In this document: positions 1-7,831 of the stretch, piece by piece
How the letters are laid out: the number at the start of each line of letters is the position of its first letter
Numbering within the stretch: the first letter of the stretch is position 1
DNA from: JACKCP01 sp034007295
GTDB taxonomy: Bacteria; Desulfobacterota; Desulfobacteria; Desulfobacterales; JACKCP01
Reading direction: 5' to 3'
Assembly (NCBI GenBank): GCA_034007295.1
Contig: JAVERC010000028.1
Coordinates: forward strand, 1 to 43,574
DNA length: 43,574 bases
Notes under the pieces: model-generated
Told to the model about the DNA's origin: nothing
The model's database searches: none
What the model saw: the letters and a program-made list of their open reading frames with translations, nothing else
Position numbers and translations under genes: made by a program

Positions 1-125
1 GGCCTTTTTTGTCCATTTCTGCGTCAGAATCAAAATTTAATCCTCAAAATACTAAATGTATCCTAAAGGTTAAATTTTTCATCTTCCTTGAACTGAACAA
101 AAAATTCTCGTTTTCGGCCAATCAC
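1..125 (-). repeat. MITE-like 141-bp repeat, copy 1 (cut by window start)
   Basis: This is a copy of the dispersed repeat, reading GTGATTGG-end to CAGCAAC-end on the minus strand. The window begins at about base 17 of the element, so only about 16 bp of the CAGCAAC end are missing. The GTGATTGG end lies at 125 and is followed by TACTTA (126-131), which fits the TA-N2-TA target pattern of the other copies. The stop codon of uup (129-131) lies inside that putative target duplication. It belongs to the subfamily with GCGTCAG in the middle. No coding capacity is apparent. Confidence 0.85.
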
Positions 126-128
126 TAC

Positions 129-1946
129 TTAACTAAACTGATTTTTCAAACTTTCAAGATATTCCCATCTTTCATAGAGTTTTTCAGTTTTTTCCTGTGC
201 TTTTTTAAGATCTTCACAAATTTTTATGTATTTTTTTGTGTCTTTCATGAGTTCTGTATCTGAAGCCATTAATTCAAGCTCATTTACAAGTTCTTCATTT
301 TCCAGAATTTTTTCTTCCATGGAATCAAGTTCAAGCTGATATTTATATGAAAGCTTTTTGGGTTTATTCTTATTGTTTTCTTTTTTCTCAGGCTCTTTTT
401 TTTCCTTTTTTTCGGCCTTTTTTACAGATTTTGAATTTTCTTTTTTCCATTGCAAAAGATCATGATAAATCCCTATTTCGCCTTCCTGACTAATGCAGAT
501 ATATTTTGACCCAAGAGCTTTTGCAAAATATCTGTCATGGGTAACTGAAACAACACATCCTTCAAAATTTAAAAGTGCATCTTCAAGCATTTCTATTGTT
601 GGGATATCAAGGTCATTTGTAGGTTCATCAAGAAAAATAACATCACATGGAGTTCTTATAAGATCAGCCATTAAAATTCTTGCCTGCTCGCCTCCTGAAA
701 GAGAATGCACAGGCTGATTTATCTGTTCTTTTGCAATACCAAATCTTTTAAGCCAGGAAATAATATGGATTTTTCTGTTTTGAAAAATTACAGAGTCTGA
801 ATCAGGTGCAAGAATATCTTTTGGAGTTTTGGTTTTATCAAGAAAAGCTCTTTTTTGATCAAAATAAAGAATTTTTAAATTTTCCACATGTTCAATTTTT
901 CCCTTGTCTGCAAAGCTTTGTCCTGAAAGCATGTCAACAAGGGTTGTTTTTCCGCTTCCGTTTGGGCCTACAATGGAAATTCTGTCATTTTTTTGGAGAA
1001 CAATTGAAAAATCTTCAATAATTTTTTGTCCTGAAAAGGATTTTGATATTTTTTCAGCAGTAATAAGTCTTTTTGTTTTTCTTCCTGTTGATTCAAATTC
1101 TATTTCAGGGGAAAAATTTACATTATCTCTTGATCTTGTCTGATGAAGTTCATCTTTTAACTCATATGCCTTATCTATTCTAAATTTTGCCTTTGTGGTT
1201 CTTGCCTTTGGAGATCTTGAAAGCCAGTCGTCTTCCCTTCTCATTTTATTTGCAAGTGATAAAACCTTTTCAGACTGATTTTGTAAAAAAAGATCTTTTT
1301 TATCCAGAAATGTTTCAAAATTTCCATCAATAATAAAATGAGACCCCGGAAATACAGGGGAAATTTCAATTATTTTATCAGCACAATTATTTAAAAATTC
1401 CCTGTCATGGGTAACTGAAATATAAGTAAAACCGGAAGTATTGAGCATATTTTCAAGCCACTCAATTCCGCTTAAATCAAGATGGTTTGTAGGTTCATCA
1501 AGAAGAAGAATGTCTGGAAGCTGCATCATGGCACAGGTAAGAGCAAGCCTTTTTTTCATTCCTCCTGAAAAAAGTCCAACTTTTGTGTCATCATATTCGC
1601 TCATACCCGAAAGTCCTATTACTTTTCTTATTTCACCTTCTTTTCCCGGATTTTTTTTCAGAGACTGTTCAATTGATGCTGAAATAATATTTCCGGCAAT
1701 AAAAGAATCATCAAAATCAGGATCCTGATCAAGATATTCGCAGTTAAGGCCCTTTACTCTGTTTATTTCTCCGCTGTCAGGTGATACAAGACCTGCTGTA
1801 ATTTTTAAAAGGGTTGATTTTCCTGCACCGTTTGGACCGATTATTCCAATTTTGTCCCCTTTTTCTATTCCAAGGGAAAAATTTTTGAAAAGCAGTTCAA
1901 GACCGTAGGTTTTTTCAATATTTAAAACATTCATCAGATAGGACAT
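129..1946 (-). CDS. uup: ABC-F ATPase, Uup-like
   Basis: This is a soluble 605-residue protein with two ABC ATPase domains and no membrane segments, the layout of the ABC-F family that acts on ribosomes. Domain 1 has Walker A GPNGAGKST at about 37-45, signature FSGGMKKR and Walker B ILLLDEPTNHLD. Domain 2 has GPNGSGKTT, LSGGEQAR and VIFLDEPTNDLD. The linker is basic. The C-terminus is a Lys/Glu-rich coiled coil of about 90 residues, typical of Uup rather than of shorter ABC-F proteins. The chosen ATG has AAAGGTC about 8 nt upstream. It starts 2 bp after the rlmD stop, so the two are probably co-transcribed; both relate to ribosome function. The stop codon lies within the flanking sequence of repeat copy 1. 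Confidence 0.93.
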   Translation of the reverse strand: MSYLMNVLNIEKTYGLELLFKNFSLGIEKGDKIGIIGPNGAGKSTLLKITAGLVSPDSGEINRVKGLNCEYLDQDPDFDDSFIAGNIISASIEQSLKKNPGKEGEIRKVIGLSGMSEYDDTKVGLFSGGMKKRLALTCAMMQLPDILLLDEPTNHLDLSGIEWLENMLNTSGFTYISVTHDREFLNNCADKIIEISPVFPGSHFIIDGNFETFLDKKDLFLQNQSEKVLSLANKMRREDDWLSRSPKARTTKAKFRIDKAYELKDELHQTRSRDNVNFSPEIEFESTGRKTKRLITAEKISKSFSGQKIIEDFSIVLQKNDRISIVGPNGSGKTTLVDMLSGQSFADKGKIEHVENLKILYFDQKRAFLDKTKTPKDILAPDSDSVIFQNRKIHIISWLKRFGIAKEQINQPVHSLSGGEQARILMADLIRTPCDVIFLDEPTNDLDIPTIEMLEDALLNFEGCVVSVTHDRYFAKALGSKYICISQEGEIGIYHDLLQWKKENSKSVKKAEKKEKKEPEKKENNKNKPKKLSYKYQLELDSMEEKILENEELVNELELMASDTELMKDTKKYIKICEDLKKAQEKTEKLYERWEYLESLKNQFS

Positions 1947-1948
1947 TT

Positions 1949-3346
1949 TTATTGACCTTTAAGCACAAGTTCTGCAACAGCTTCTATATGATAAGTATGG
2001 GGAAACATATCAACAGGCTGAACTTTTACAAGCTCGTATTTTTCTTTTAAAATTGCACAATCCCTTGCCATTGTTGAAGGATTGCATGAAACATAAACAA
2101 TTTTTTTGGGTGAAAGCTCCATGATTTTATTTACAACATCCTTGTGCATTCCAGCCCTTGGTGGATCACAGACCAGTACATCTGGAGTTTCATTCAAATC
2201 TTTTATTACATCTTTTAAGTCGCCTGTAATAAATTCACAATTTGAAATATTGTTTAATTCACAGTTTTTTCGGGCATCTTTTATTGCAGATTCAACAATT
2301 TCTATTCCAAGAATTTTTTTGGCATATTTAGAAAGATAAATTGCAATTGAGCCTGTTCCTGTATAAAGGTCAAAAACAAATTCACCGCCTTTTAAATCTG
2401 CAAAATCCTTTACAACATCATAAAGCTGTTTTGCACCTTTTGTATTTGTCTGAAAAAAAGAATTTGCTGAAATTGAAAATTCAAAATCACCTAATTTTTC
2501 AATTATATGGTCTTTCCCATGAATCAAAATTTCATAATCGCCCCGGCTTATTGAAGCTTTTTTACCTGAAACATTATTTAAAACAGAGCTTATTTCAGGA
2601 AAATTATTTGTAAGTATTTCTGAAAGTTTTTTTATTTCTTCAAGGTCTTCATAACCTGTTACAATATTTATCATAAAAGAATTATTAAAAACCGAATGTC
2701 TCATCATAATAAAACGCCAGAAACCTTTATGACTTCTTTCATCATAGACTTCATGGTCTGAATTTAACATGAAGTTTCTTATTTCATCTAAAATTTCATT
2801 TCCCTTTTCAGGCTGGATAAGACATTTTTTTATATCAACAATTTTTGAATAAAATCCTGGTACATGAAGTCCGATTCCGTTTCCTTTTTCAATATCCTTA
2901 TCTTCAAGTTCATCCGGGGTAAGCCATCTTGAATTAGTAAAGGAAAATTCCATTTTATTTCTGTAGTTAAAAACATCAGGAGAACCAAGAGCATTTAAAA
3001 CATCAATGTCTTCAAACATTCCTATATGGGAAAAAGCTTCTTTTACATGGTTTGTTTTGTATTCAAGCTGATCTTTGTAGTCTAAAAACTGCCATCTGCA
3101 GCCACCGCAGGTTCCAAAATAATCACACTTTGGCTCTGTTCTTTTTGGTGACGGCCTTAAAATTTCAATTGCCCTTGCTTCTGCAAACTGTTTTTTCCTT
3201 TTAAAGATTTTTGCTTTTACAAAATCTCCTGGAATACAGCCTTCTACAAATACAACCATTCCTTCAATTCTTGCAATTCCGCGGCCTCCAAAAGCAAGAT
3301 TTTCAATTTCCACATCATAAACTGCTTCTTTTTTTTTATTACTCAA
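1949..3346 (-). CDS. rlmD: 23S rRNA (uracil-C5)-methyltransferase RlmD
   Basis: This is a 465-residue RumA/RlmD-type enzyme that would methylate a uridine of 23S rRNA (U1939 in E. coli) using SAM. The N-terminal 60 residues form a TRAM RNA-binding domain. The Fe-S cysteines are C74, C80 and C83 (CDYFGTCGGC), with a fourth Cys near 175. The C-terminal Rossmann domain has DLYTGTGSIAIYLS, the CDPPRAG motif and the catalytic VSCNPSTMARD loop. The start is TTG; it is favoured by a strong GGAG Shine-Dalgarno sequence just upstream and by the TRAM domain beginning immediately after. First gene of a two-gene unit with uup. Related paralogues (RlmC, TrmA) share the fold, so the target position is inferred from the family. 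Confidence 0.93.
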   Translation of the reverse strand: MSNKKKEAVYDVEIENLAFGGRGIARIEGMVVFVEGCIPGDFVKAKIFKRKKQFAEARAIEILRPSPKRTEPKCDYFGTCGGCRWQFLDYKDQLEYKTNHVKEAFSHIGMFEDIDVLNALGSPDVFNYRNKMEFSFTNSRWLTPDELEDKDIEKGNGIGLHVPGFYSKIVDIKKCLIQPEKGNEILDEIRNFMLNSDHEVYDERSHKGFWRFIMMRHSVFNNSFMINIVTGYEDLEEIKKLSEILTNNFPEISSVLNNVSGKKASISRGDYEILIHGKDHIIEKLGDFEFSISANSFFQTNTKGAKQLYDVVKDFADLKGGEFVFDLYTGTGSIAIYLSKYAKKILGIEIVESAIKDARKNCELNNISNCEFITGDLKDVIKDLNETPDVLVCDPPRAGMHKDVVNKIMELSPKKIVYVSCNPSTMARDCAILKEKYELVKVQPVDMFPHTYHIEAVAELVLKGQ

Positions 3347-3625
3347 GTTTATTCTCCTGTTACTTCTTTATATAAAGTATCAAAACCTAAAATTCTGATA
3401 CTAATTTATCTGACAAAGTTTGAATATATATAATAAATTTTTTGCTAAGTCATTTATTAAGTATAATTTTTTGATTAATCATGTTTTTTGCTATTAAATA
3501 AAATAAAATTTTTTAAATATTTGACTAATTAATCAAATAATGATTTTTATCAAAATTGCTGCTTCTAAGCCAAAGCTTTAGAGCAGAATCAAACACCATT
3601 TTTTTTGAAGTAAAAGGTAACCAAA
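3347..3625. promoter_or_regulatory. Divergent AT-rich intergenic region with two palindromes
   Basis: This 279-bp spacer separates the divergent rlmD and LysE-family genes and should hold both promoters. Two short palindromes are visible: TGATTAATCA (perfect, 3472-3481) and TTGACTAATTAATCAA (3531-3546, one mismatched pair). They resemble each other (TTGA-TAATTAA-TCA core) and could be operators for one regulator. I cannot assign convincing -35/-10 pairs in sequence this AT-rich. No gene is visible. Confidence 0.4.
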
Positions 3626-4267
3626 ATGATATTTAACTACTCAGCCACCCACTGGGCAGCTTTTTTTTCAGCTGCTTTTCTTTTAAATCTTTGCCCTGGG
3701 CCTGACATGGCCTTTATACTTGGACAGACAGCTAAGGGCGGAGTAAAATCAGGTTTTTCAGCAATGTTTGGAATCTGGACAGGTGCTTTGTTCCATGTAA
3801 GTTTTGCGGCTATGGGCTTATCTGCAATAATTGCAACTTCTGCTATTGCATTTTCTTCCATTAAATGGATCGGAGCCTTTTATCTTATATGGATCGGCAT
3901 TCAGGCAATGACTTCAAAAGGAGAAACTCTTCAAGTAAAAAATGAACCCCATTTAAAAAATTTAAAAAAAATTTTCAAACAGGGAATGTTTGTATCAATA
4001 TTAAACCCAAAAGTGGCAATTTTTTTTCTTGCTTTTCTTCCTCAGTTTGTTGAAACAGGAGCCGGCCCTGCAAGTATGCAGCTTTTTCTACACGGCTTTC
4101 TTATAATTGTTGTTGCAGCTTTTGTAGAACCGCCTCTTGTTCTTGCTGGAGGAAAATTAGCAGGCTGTCTTGCAGCCAATACTAAAATATCTAAATGGAT
4201 GGATAAAAGTCTTGGGCTATTATTTATCTGGCTTGGTATTAAACTGGCTTCAAGCGATCATATTTAG
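3626..4267 (+). CDS. LysE/RhtB family amino-acid exporter
   Basis: This 213-residue inner-membrane protein would export amino acids or homoserine-lactone-like substrates. The N-terminus has the family hallmark NLCPGPDMAFILGQTAKGG followed by a Gly-rich helix. About six hydrophobic segments are visible, with NPKVAIFFLAFLPQF in the middle, also characteristic of RhtB proteins. ATG is preceded by AAAGGT at suitable spacing. The final codons are CAT ATT TAG. The TAG combines the last bases of a TATTTA target duplication with the first G of a miniature repeat, so the native C-terminus may have been altered slightly. It is distinct from the ArgO-like exporter at 8857-9474. Substrate unknown. Confidence 0.9.
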   Translation: MIFNYSATHWAAFFSAAFLLNLCPGPDMAFILGQTAKGGVKSGFSAMFGIWTGALFHVSFAAMGLSAIIATSAIAFSSIKWIGAFYLIWIGIQAMTSKGETLQVKNEPHLKNLKKIFKQGMFVSILNPKVAIFFLAFLPQFVETGAGPASMQLFLHGFLIIVVAAFVEPPLVLAGGKLAGCLAANTKISKWMDKSLGLLFIWLGIKLASSDHI

Positions 4268-4302
4268 TGATTGGTAAAAAATTCTTATTTTCGGCCAATC
4301 AC
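4267..4302. repeat. 36-bp miniature derivative of the MITE-like repeat
   Basis: The element begins GTGATTGG and ends CCAATCAC, so its 8-bp ends are perfect inverted copies of one terminus of the 141-bp repeat. The interior (TTATTTTCGG before the right end) also matches that terminus. It is flanked by identical TATTTA at 4261-4266 and 4303-4308. It looks like an end-to-end palindromic derivative in which the CAGCAAC end is gone. It fills most of the space between two convergent genes. Confidence 0.75.
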
Positions 4303-4310
4303 TATTTAAA

Positions 4311-5201
4311 CTAAAAATATTTCCCTTTTTCTAAAGAAGACAACAAAAAAACTATTCCTGCCATAAATACAAAAAACCCCGACAATAAAGTTAAAACTTT
4401 TTCTATTGATTCAGCTTTTTTTTCAGAAATAAAAGAAAATGATACTTTTTTCCCATAGAGAATAATAAGAATAACAAAACAAATTGTAACAGCCATTCCA
4501 AAGGATACTGCAAAAGATAAAAAAAACCCAAAAAAAGGCAGCCCCATAGACAGGCAAAAAAGCATAATCATTATAACGCCAGGGCATGGAATAAGCCCTG
4601 CTGAAAATCCCCATAAATAAATATTATCGCCGATTTTATTTTCACCTTGTTTTTTTTTACAAAAAATTTCTAAACCTGCTTTTAAAAAAAGTATTAAGCC
4701 AAGAAGACAAATGAGCAAATAGCTTATAATTGTAGTTATATATTCAATTTCATTAACAGTCCCTGAAATTGTTTTTTTCAATATGAAATTAAAAAGCAGC
4801 ACAACCAAAGCACCTGAAATACCATGAAAAAATGCTATTGCTGTGCCAAATACAAGAGCTTTTGAGATGCCTGGTTTATGGGTGAGAATATATGCAGCAG
4901 CAAAAGATTTACCGTGACCTGGACCTGCTGCATGAACAGCTCCGTAAAAAAATGAAATTAAAAGAACTGAAATTAAAGGATAAATTTTTTTTTCAGTTTT
5001 AAAATCACTTATAAGAGAAGAAATATTAATTTTAAGTTTTTGTTGAAGAATGGTAATTTTTAAAAGAAAACTTTTTTCACCTATAACATTTGAAAAAGGC
5101 TGATTATCCATATTCTCACTACTTTTAAAAGGGTTCCCATAACTTCCAGAAACAAAGATAAAAATCAATGCAAAACAAGTTAAAATAAAGTATTTATTCA
5201 T
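4311..5201 (-). CDS. NicO/RcnA-type nickel-cobalt transporter
   Basis: This 296-residue membrane protein has an N-terminal signal or anchor (about residues 1-22). A predicted periplasmic stretch is followed by about six hydrophobic segments. The NicO-family motif is seen as HAAGPGHGKSFAAAYIL, followed by FGTAIAFFHGISG and SAGLIPCPGVIMIML, the conserved His/Gly/Pro pattern expected to handle Ni2+ or Co2+. It overlaps the DUF1007 gene by 8 bp, the usual partner of this transporter type, so the two are almost certainly translated together. Whether it imports or exports metal cannot be told from the sequence. It converges with the RhtB-type exporter gene, separated only by the miniature repeat. 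Confidence 0.85.
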   Translation of the reverse strand: MNKYFILTCFALIFIFVSGSYGNPFKSSENMDNQPFSNVIGEKSFLLKITILQQKLKINISSLISDFKTEKKIYPLISVLLISFFYGAVHAAGPGHGKSFAAAYILTHKPGISKALVFGTAIAFFHGISGALVVLLFNFILKKTISGTVNEIEYITTIISYLLICLLGLILFLKAGLEIFCKKKQGENKIGDNIYLWGFSAGLIPCPGVIMIMLFCLSMGLPFFGFFLSFAVSFGMAVTICFVILIILYGKKVSFSFISEKKAESIEKVLTLLSGFFVFMAGIVFLLSSLEKGKYF

Positions 5202-5790
5202 TTCTCAATCCAAAACTTATTGTTATTTCCTTTGGCAAAATCTGACCAAAATAATATGCATCTTTTCTGTTTTCCTTAACATTAAAAAAAACCTCAAATT
5301 TTTCTGAATCTTGGAGATAAAGAGGATTTTTAGTTAAAAAAACAGAGCAGTAAAAAGATTTATCATAAATTGCAATGCTTACATTTTTTTTAATTACAGA
5401 AGCTTTTACATGGCAAGGGATAAAAAATGAATAAAAAAGATTATTTCCTTCTATCCATGCCTTAAAATTTTTAATATATTCTACCTTAAACTTTTCTTTA
5501 TTAATTTTAATATGTGAAAAAAAATCAAATTTTTTTAAATTATCAAATCCGCCTGATTTAATGGTTGATACTTCTTCAGGTTCAAGTTTTTTATTCTCGT
5601 TTTTATCAAAATCATAAATAAACATATTGGAAAACATTTCATCAAACTTCCAGTAAATATTGAAGCCTTTGAGTCCATTATCATCAAAAACTGCATCAAT
5701 GGAAGAATATATAAAAACATGGGGATGATTAAAGCTATAACCTTTGAATAAAAAAATAAAACAAACAAACAAAATAATTTTAAGTTTCAT
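5194..5790 (-). CDS. DUF1007 family periplasmic protein
   Basis: This is a 198-residue protein with a signal peptide (about residues 1-19), followed by HPHVFIYSSIDAVFDDNGLKGF and WKFDEMFS, the recognisable DUF1007 start. An EF-hand-like Asp-rich loop, DFDKNENKKLEPEEV, follows and may bind a divalent cation. DUF1007 genes typically sit with NicO transporters, as here with an 8-bp overlap. A role as a periplasmic metal-binding accessory is inferred from this context. The ribosome-binding site is weak. The upstream neighbour is a truncated lipase-like gene ending only 18 bp away, which suggests a recombination junction just ahead of this gene. Confidence 0.87.
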   Translation of the reverse strand: MKLKIILFVCFIFLFKGYSFNHPHVFIYSSIDAVFDDNGLKGFNIYWKFDEMFSNMFIYDFDKNENKKLEPEEVSTIKSGGFDNLKKFDFFSHIKINKEKFKVEYIKNFKAWIEGNNLFYSFFIPCHVKASVIKKNVSIAIYDKSFYCSVFLTKNPLYLQDSEKFEVFFNVKENRKDAYYFGQILPKEITISFGLRNE

Positions 5791-5808
5791 AAAAGACCAA
5801 ATTTTTCT

Positions 5809-6240
5809 TCAAGTTTTAATTTTTTTAAGGAAAAAGACGCTGGTATCTGCAGTCAGCCTCATGATGTAATTATACATGCATACAGCCTGATTGATGGATA
5901 CACCAAAGCTTCCGATATCCTGAAAATCTGCCTTAATATCTTCCGAATTGATAAGCCATTCAGATTCTGTGCCGCAAATGGAAAGAATTTTTTCACTCCG
6001 ATTACCATATAAAGAAGCTTTGAAACCAGTGTCACTGTCACTGTCTTCGTTTGCGTGGTAGCTGAGGACGGAATACTTTTCCTTTTTATCCAAAAATATT
6101 TTTTCTGCCAATTTTCCCGGTGCACGTTTTGCCTTTACAGCCGCATCAACCGCTTTCTGCTCATTTCTGTTGTCATCATTCCATTCAACATAAGCAAGAT
6201 CTGCAAACCATGAATGCTTGTAAAATTCTGAGATTTCCAT
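5809..6240 (-). pseudogene. Truncated lipase-like protein (N-terminal fragment)
   Basis: The 143-residue ORF resembles the N-terminal part of lipase-family alpha/beta hydrolases. It has FADLAYVEW near the start, FKASLYGN, an ICGTES segment equivalent to the usual FRGT-type oxyanion strand, and a helix QAVCMYNYIMRLT. The protein then stops, before the GHSLGG-type nucleophile elbow expected about 20-40 residues later. The last residues (VFFLKKIKT) look like read-through into unrelated AT-rich DNA. A good AAGGAG Shine-Dalgarno sequence precedes the ATG, so the fragment may still be translated. Base composition is less AT-rich than the flanking core genes. Most likely a 3'-truncated acquired gene; family assignment is moderate. 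Confidence 0.55.
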
Positions 6241-6269
6241 AATTTCTCCTTGATTTATTTATAATATTA

Positions 6270-6956
6270 TTATTTTTGTTCATTTGCCGGCTTTAATACA
6301 AATATTACTATATCCATTGGGTGTTCTTCACTCATTCCATCGCATTTACACTCCCATGGTACAAAGGTAAAACCCGTAATTCCGTAAAAAAGCATATCTG
6401 CCCAACCACCATAGGTTGTCAAGCTAGCACTCTCGCCAAGAACCTCATTGGTAAAACGATCTATAATTTGATATTGGCGGATTTCTATTTGAAAGGTCAG
6501 TGCTTTTTTTGTATTTACCAGCTCATATTGACTTAAAAACTCATCAACCATTTTGTATGTCGGTTTTCCATTTTCATAAAAATAACGAATTTTACCTTCA
6601 TCGCTTCTCCTTTCAGTAAATTTAAATCCATACTTTGCCAACTCTATGATGCCGTCACCAATAAAACTTTCAGCCTCTGCCGTCCGATATACATGCATTC
6701 CGCCGTATTTATTACAAAGACTTGCAGCCTTTTGCCCGATTATAAAGACATCCAGGGAAACAACTGTCAGCATGACAATTGTCCAGATAAATGAGACAGC
6801 CAGGCTGCGCCTTTTGACAGGAGCACCTGCCATCCAGCGTATAAGAAAACTGAGCAGTGAAATTGCAAACCACAGCAAAAACGGGGAAACCAGTATCAAC
6901 CCGATGCCTGCTGTATAATAATATGTTCCAAAAATTTCAATTACTCCTGCCTTCAT
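6270..6956 (-). CDS. Hypothetical membrane protein, partner of lipase-like gene
   Basis: This 228-residue protein has two clear hydrophobic segments (about residues 12-40 and 50-75), a basic cytoplasmic loop MAGAPVKRRS between them, and a soluble C-terminal domain of about 150 residues. I do not recognise a family. A GAAAGGAC Shine-Dalgarno sequence precedes the ATG. It lies 29 bp upstream of the lipase-like fragment on the same strand, and its base composition is richer in G+C than the surrounding core genes. A membrane protein encoded beside a lipase is reminiscent of toxin/immunity or lipase/chaperone pairs, but no motif proves this. Confidence 0.6.
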   Translation of the reverse strand: MKAGVIEIFGTYYYTAGIGLILVSPFLLWFAISLLSFLIRWMAGAPVKRRSLAVSFIWTIVMLTVVSLDVFIIGQKAASLCNKYGGMHVYRTAEAESFIGDGIIELAKYGFKFTERRSDEGKIRYFYENGKPTYKMVDEFLSQYELVNTKKALTFQIEIRQYQIIDRFTNEVLGESASLTTYGGWADMLFYGITGFTFVPWECKCDGMSEEHPMDIVIFVLKPANEQK

Positions 6957-6958
6957 GA

Positions 6959-7081
6959 TTATGTCCTTTCTTTTAAATACAAAACAGCCTGACTCTTAAT
7001 AAAAGCAGTTTCTGGACTTTTAAAAACAGACTTATGATTTGCACTCAATTCTATAAAAAAATTTCTGCCATCAAAATTCAT
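6959..7081 (-). CDS. Possible small ORF upstream of membrane protein
   Basis: This is a 40-codon ATG-started ORF (begins MNFDGRNFFIE, ends LYLKERT) whose stop is 2 bp before the ATG of the membrane protein gene. The downstream gene's Shine-Dalgarno sequence lies inside its last codons, which is compatible with translational coupling. No family is recognised and its own ribosome-binding site is poor. It may equally be chance, or the tail of a larger decayed gene. Confidence 0.25.
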   Translation of the reverse strand: MNFDGRNFFIELSANHKSVFKSPETAFIKSQAVLYLKERT

Positions 7082-7576
7082 GCCTTAACCTATTGGTTTA
7101 ATTATTTTTTACTACCTGTGATAATACCCTTTTTAAGATAAACTGATCTGAATGAAAGAATTCCTGGTTGAAAATAAAAACAGCAGTTAATGTATTAATT
7201 GACTTATATTAAAGAGCAAGATGCGATAAATAACAACTTGATTTAAACAAAAATAGAAAGGACAGGCACAGATTCTTTTTATTCCGATAAAATAGTGCAG
7301 GCTTCTGTGGAAGGCTTATTGCTGAATATGTCATGTCCAGACAACTGAAGCGACAGTAAGAAAATAAAATATATACTTAAGTCAGATAGAACAATCTTGC
7401 AATAGTATATATACAAACAATCCTTTTTGGGGTATTTTTTTATCCGTATCCGGGTATTCAAGGGAAAAAATCGAGAGATTTATTCCCATTATTGTAAAAG
7501 AAGACTTTCCCCATGGGGAAAGCAATTTTTTTAAAAAAGATGCGATTAAAGTTCTTGATCTTATTGAAGAGTTTGA
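7082..7576. other. Gene-poor stretch with decayed coding fragments
   Basis: No intact gene is visible. Short open stretches in the plus frames look like remnants of proteins. One covers about 7291-7359 and contains GFCGRLIAEYVMSRQLK, which resembles an N-terminal nucleotide-binding segment such as those of saccharopine-dehydrogenase-like proteins. Another covers about 7440-7589 and contains RFIPIIVKEDFPHGESN and VLDLIEEFEWKN. Neither has a start, length or context of a working gene. The fragments fit a degraded acquired segment; identities are tentative. Confidence 0.35.
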
Positions 7577-7660
7577 ATGGAAAAACTGATTTATTCCATA
7601 GGAGCTGATGGTGTCATGACTGACAACCCTGCACTTCTTGAGCAGGTACTAAGCCAGTAA
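7577..7660 (+). pseudogene. C-terminal remnant of a glycerophosphodiester phosphodiesterase
   Basis: A 27-codon stretch reads IGADGVMTDNPALLEQVL before TAA. This closely resembles the last strand and helix of GDPD-type TIM barrels, where 'GADG-(I/V)-(I/M)-TDNP' is a family signature. Nothing upstream in this frame completes the barrel, so only the 3' end remains. It may not be translated. Confidence 0.5.
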
Positions 7661-7727
7661 AAAAACTTTTGTTCCGAAGCCGTTATGTGCTCCGGAACAA
7701 ATTTATAACTGTTCAGTTTAAATCTGA

Positions 7728-7804
7728 TTTTTTCTGAGCCTCATTCCAGCTTAAGCTCCCAGGCAGGAGATAAAAACTATCTCCTGAAACCGGCTCAGAA
7801 AAAA
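7728..7804. repeat. Nested inverted repeat (hairpin with internal hairpin)
   Basis: The outer arms TTTTTTCTGAGCC (7728-7740) and GGCTCAGAAAAAA (7792-7804) are 13-bp perfect inverted repeats. Nested inside are CAGGAGAT (7764-7771) and ATCTCCTG (7779-7786), 8-bp perfect arms with a 7-nt loop. A direct repeat, GAAACCGGCT, occurs at 7786-7795 and 7819-7828. The structure lies just past the argP stop on the minus strand, so it may act as terminator or 3'-UTR structure, or be a remnant of a mobile element. Confidence 0.6.
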
Positions 7805-7831
7805 TACAGCATCCGCCAGAAACCGGCTTTT

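Noticed and set aside
9..263. Plus-strand ORF running through the repeat and into the uup 3' end
   Set aside because: A similar reading recurs in other repeat copies only because the DNA is nearly identical; the 136-bp copy breaks the frame by a 5-bp deletion, and there is no ribosome-binding site.
7279..7461. 60-codon minus-strand ORF
   Set aside because: No start signal or recognisable sequence; plus-strand fragments in the same area look more protein-like, and the region appears decayed.
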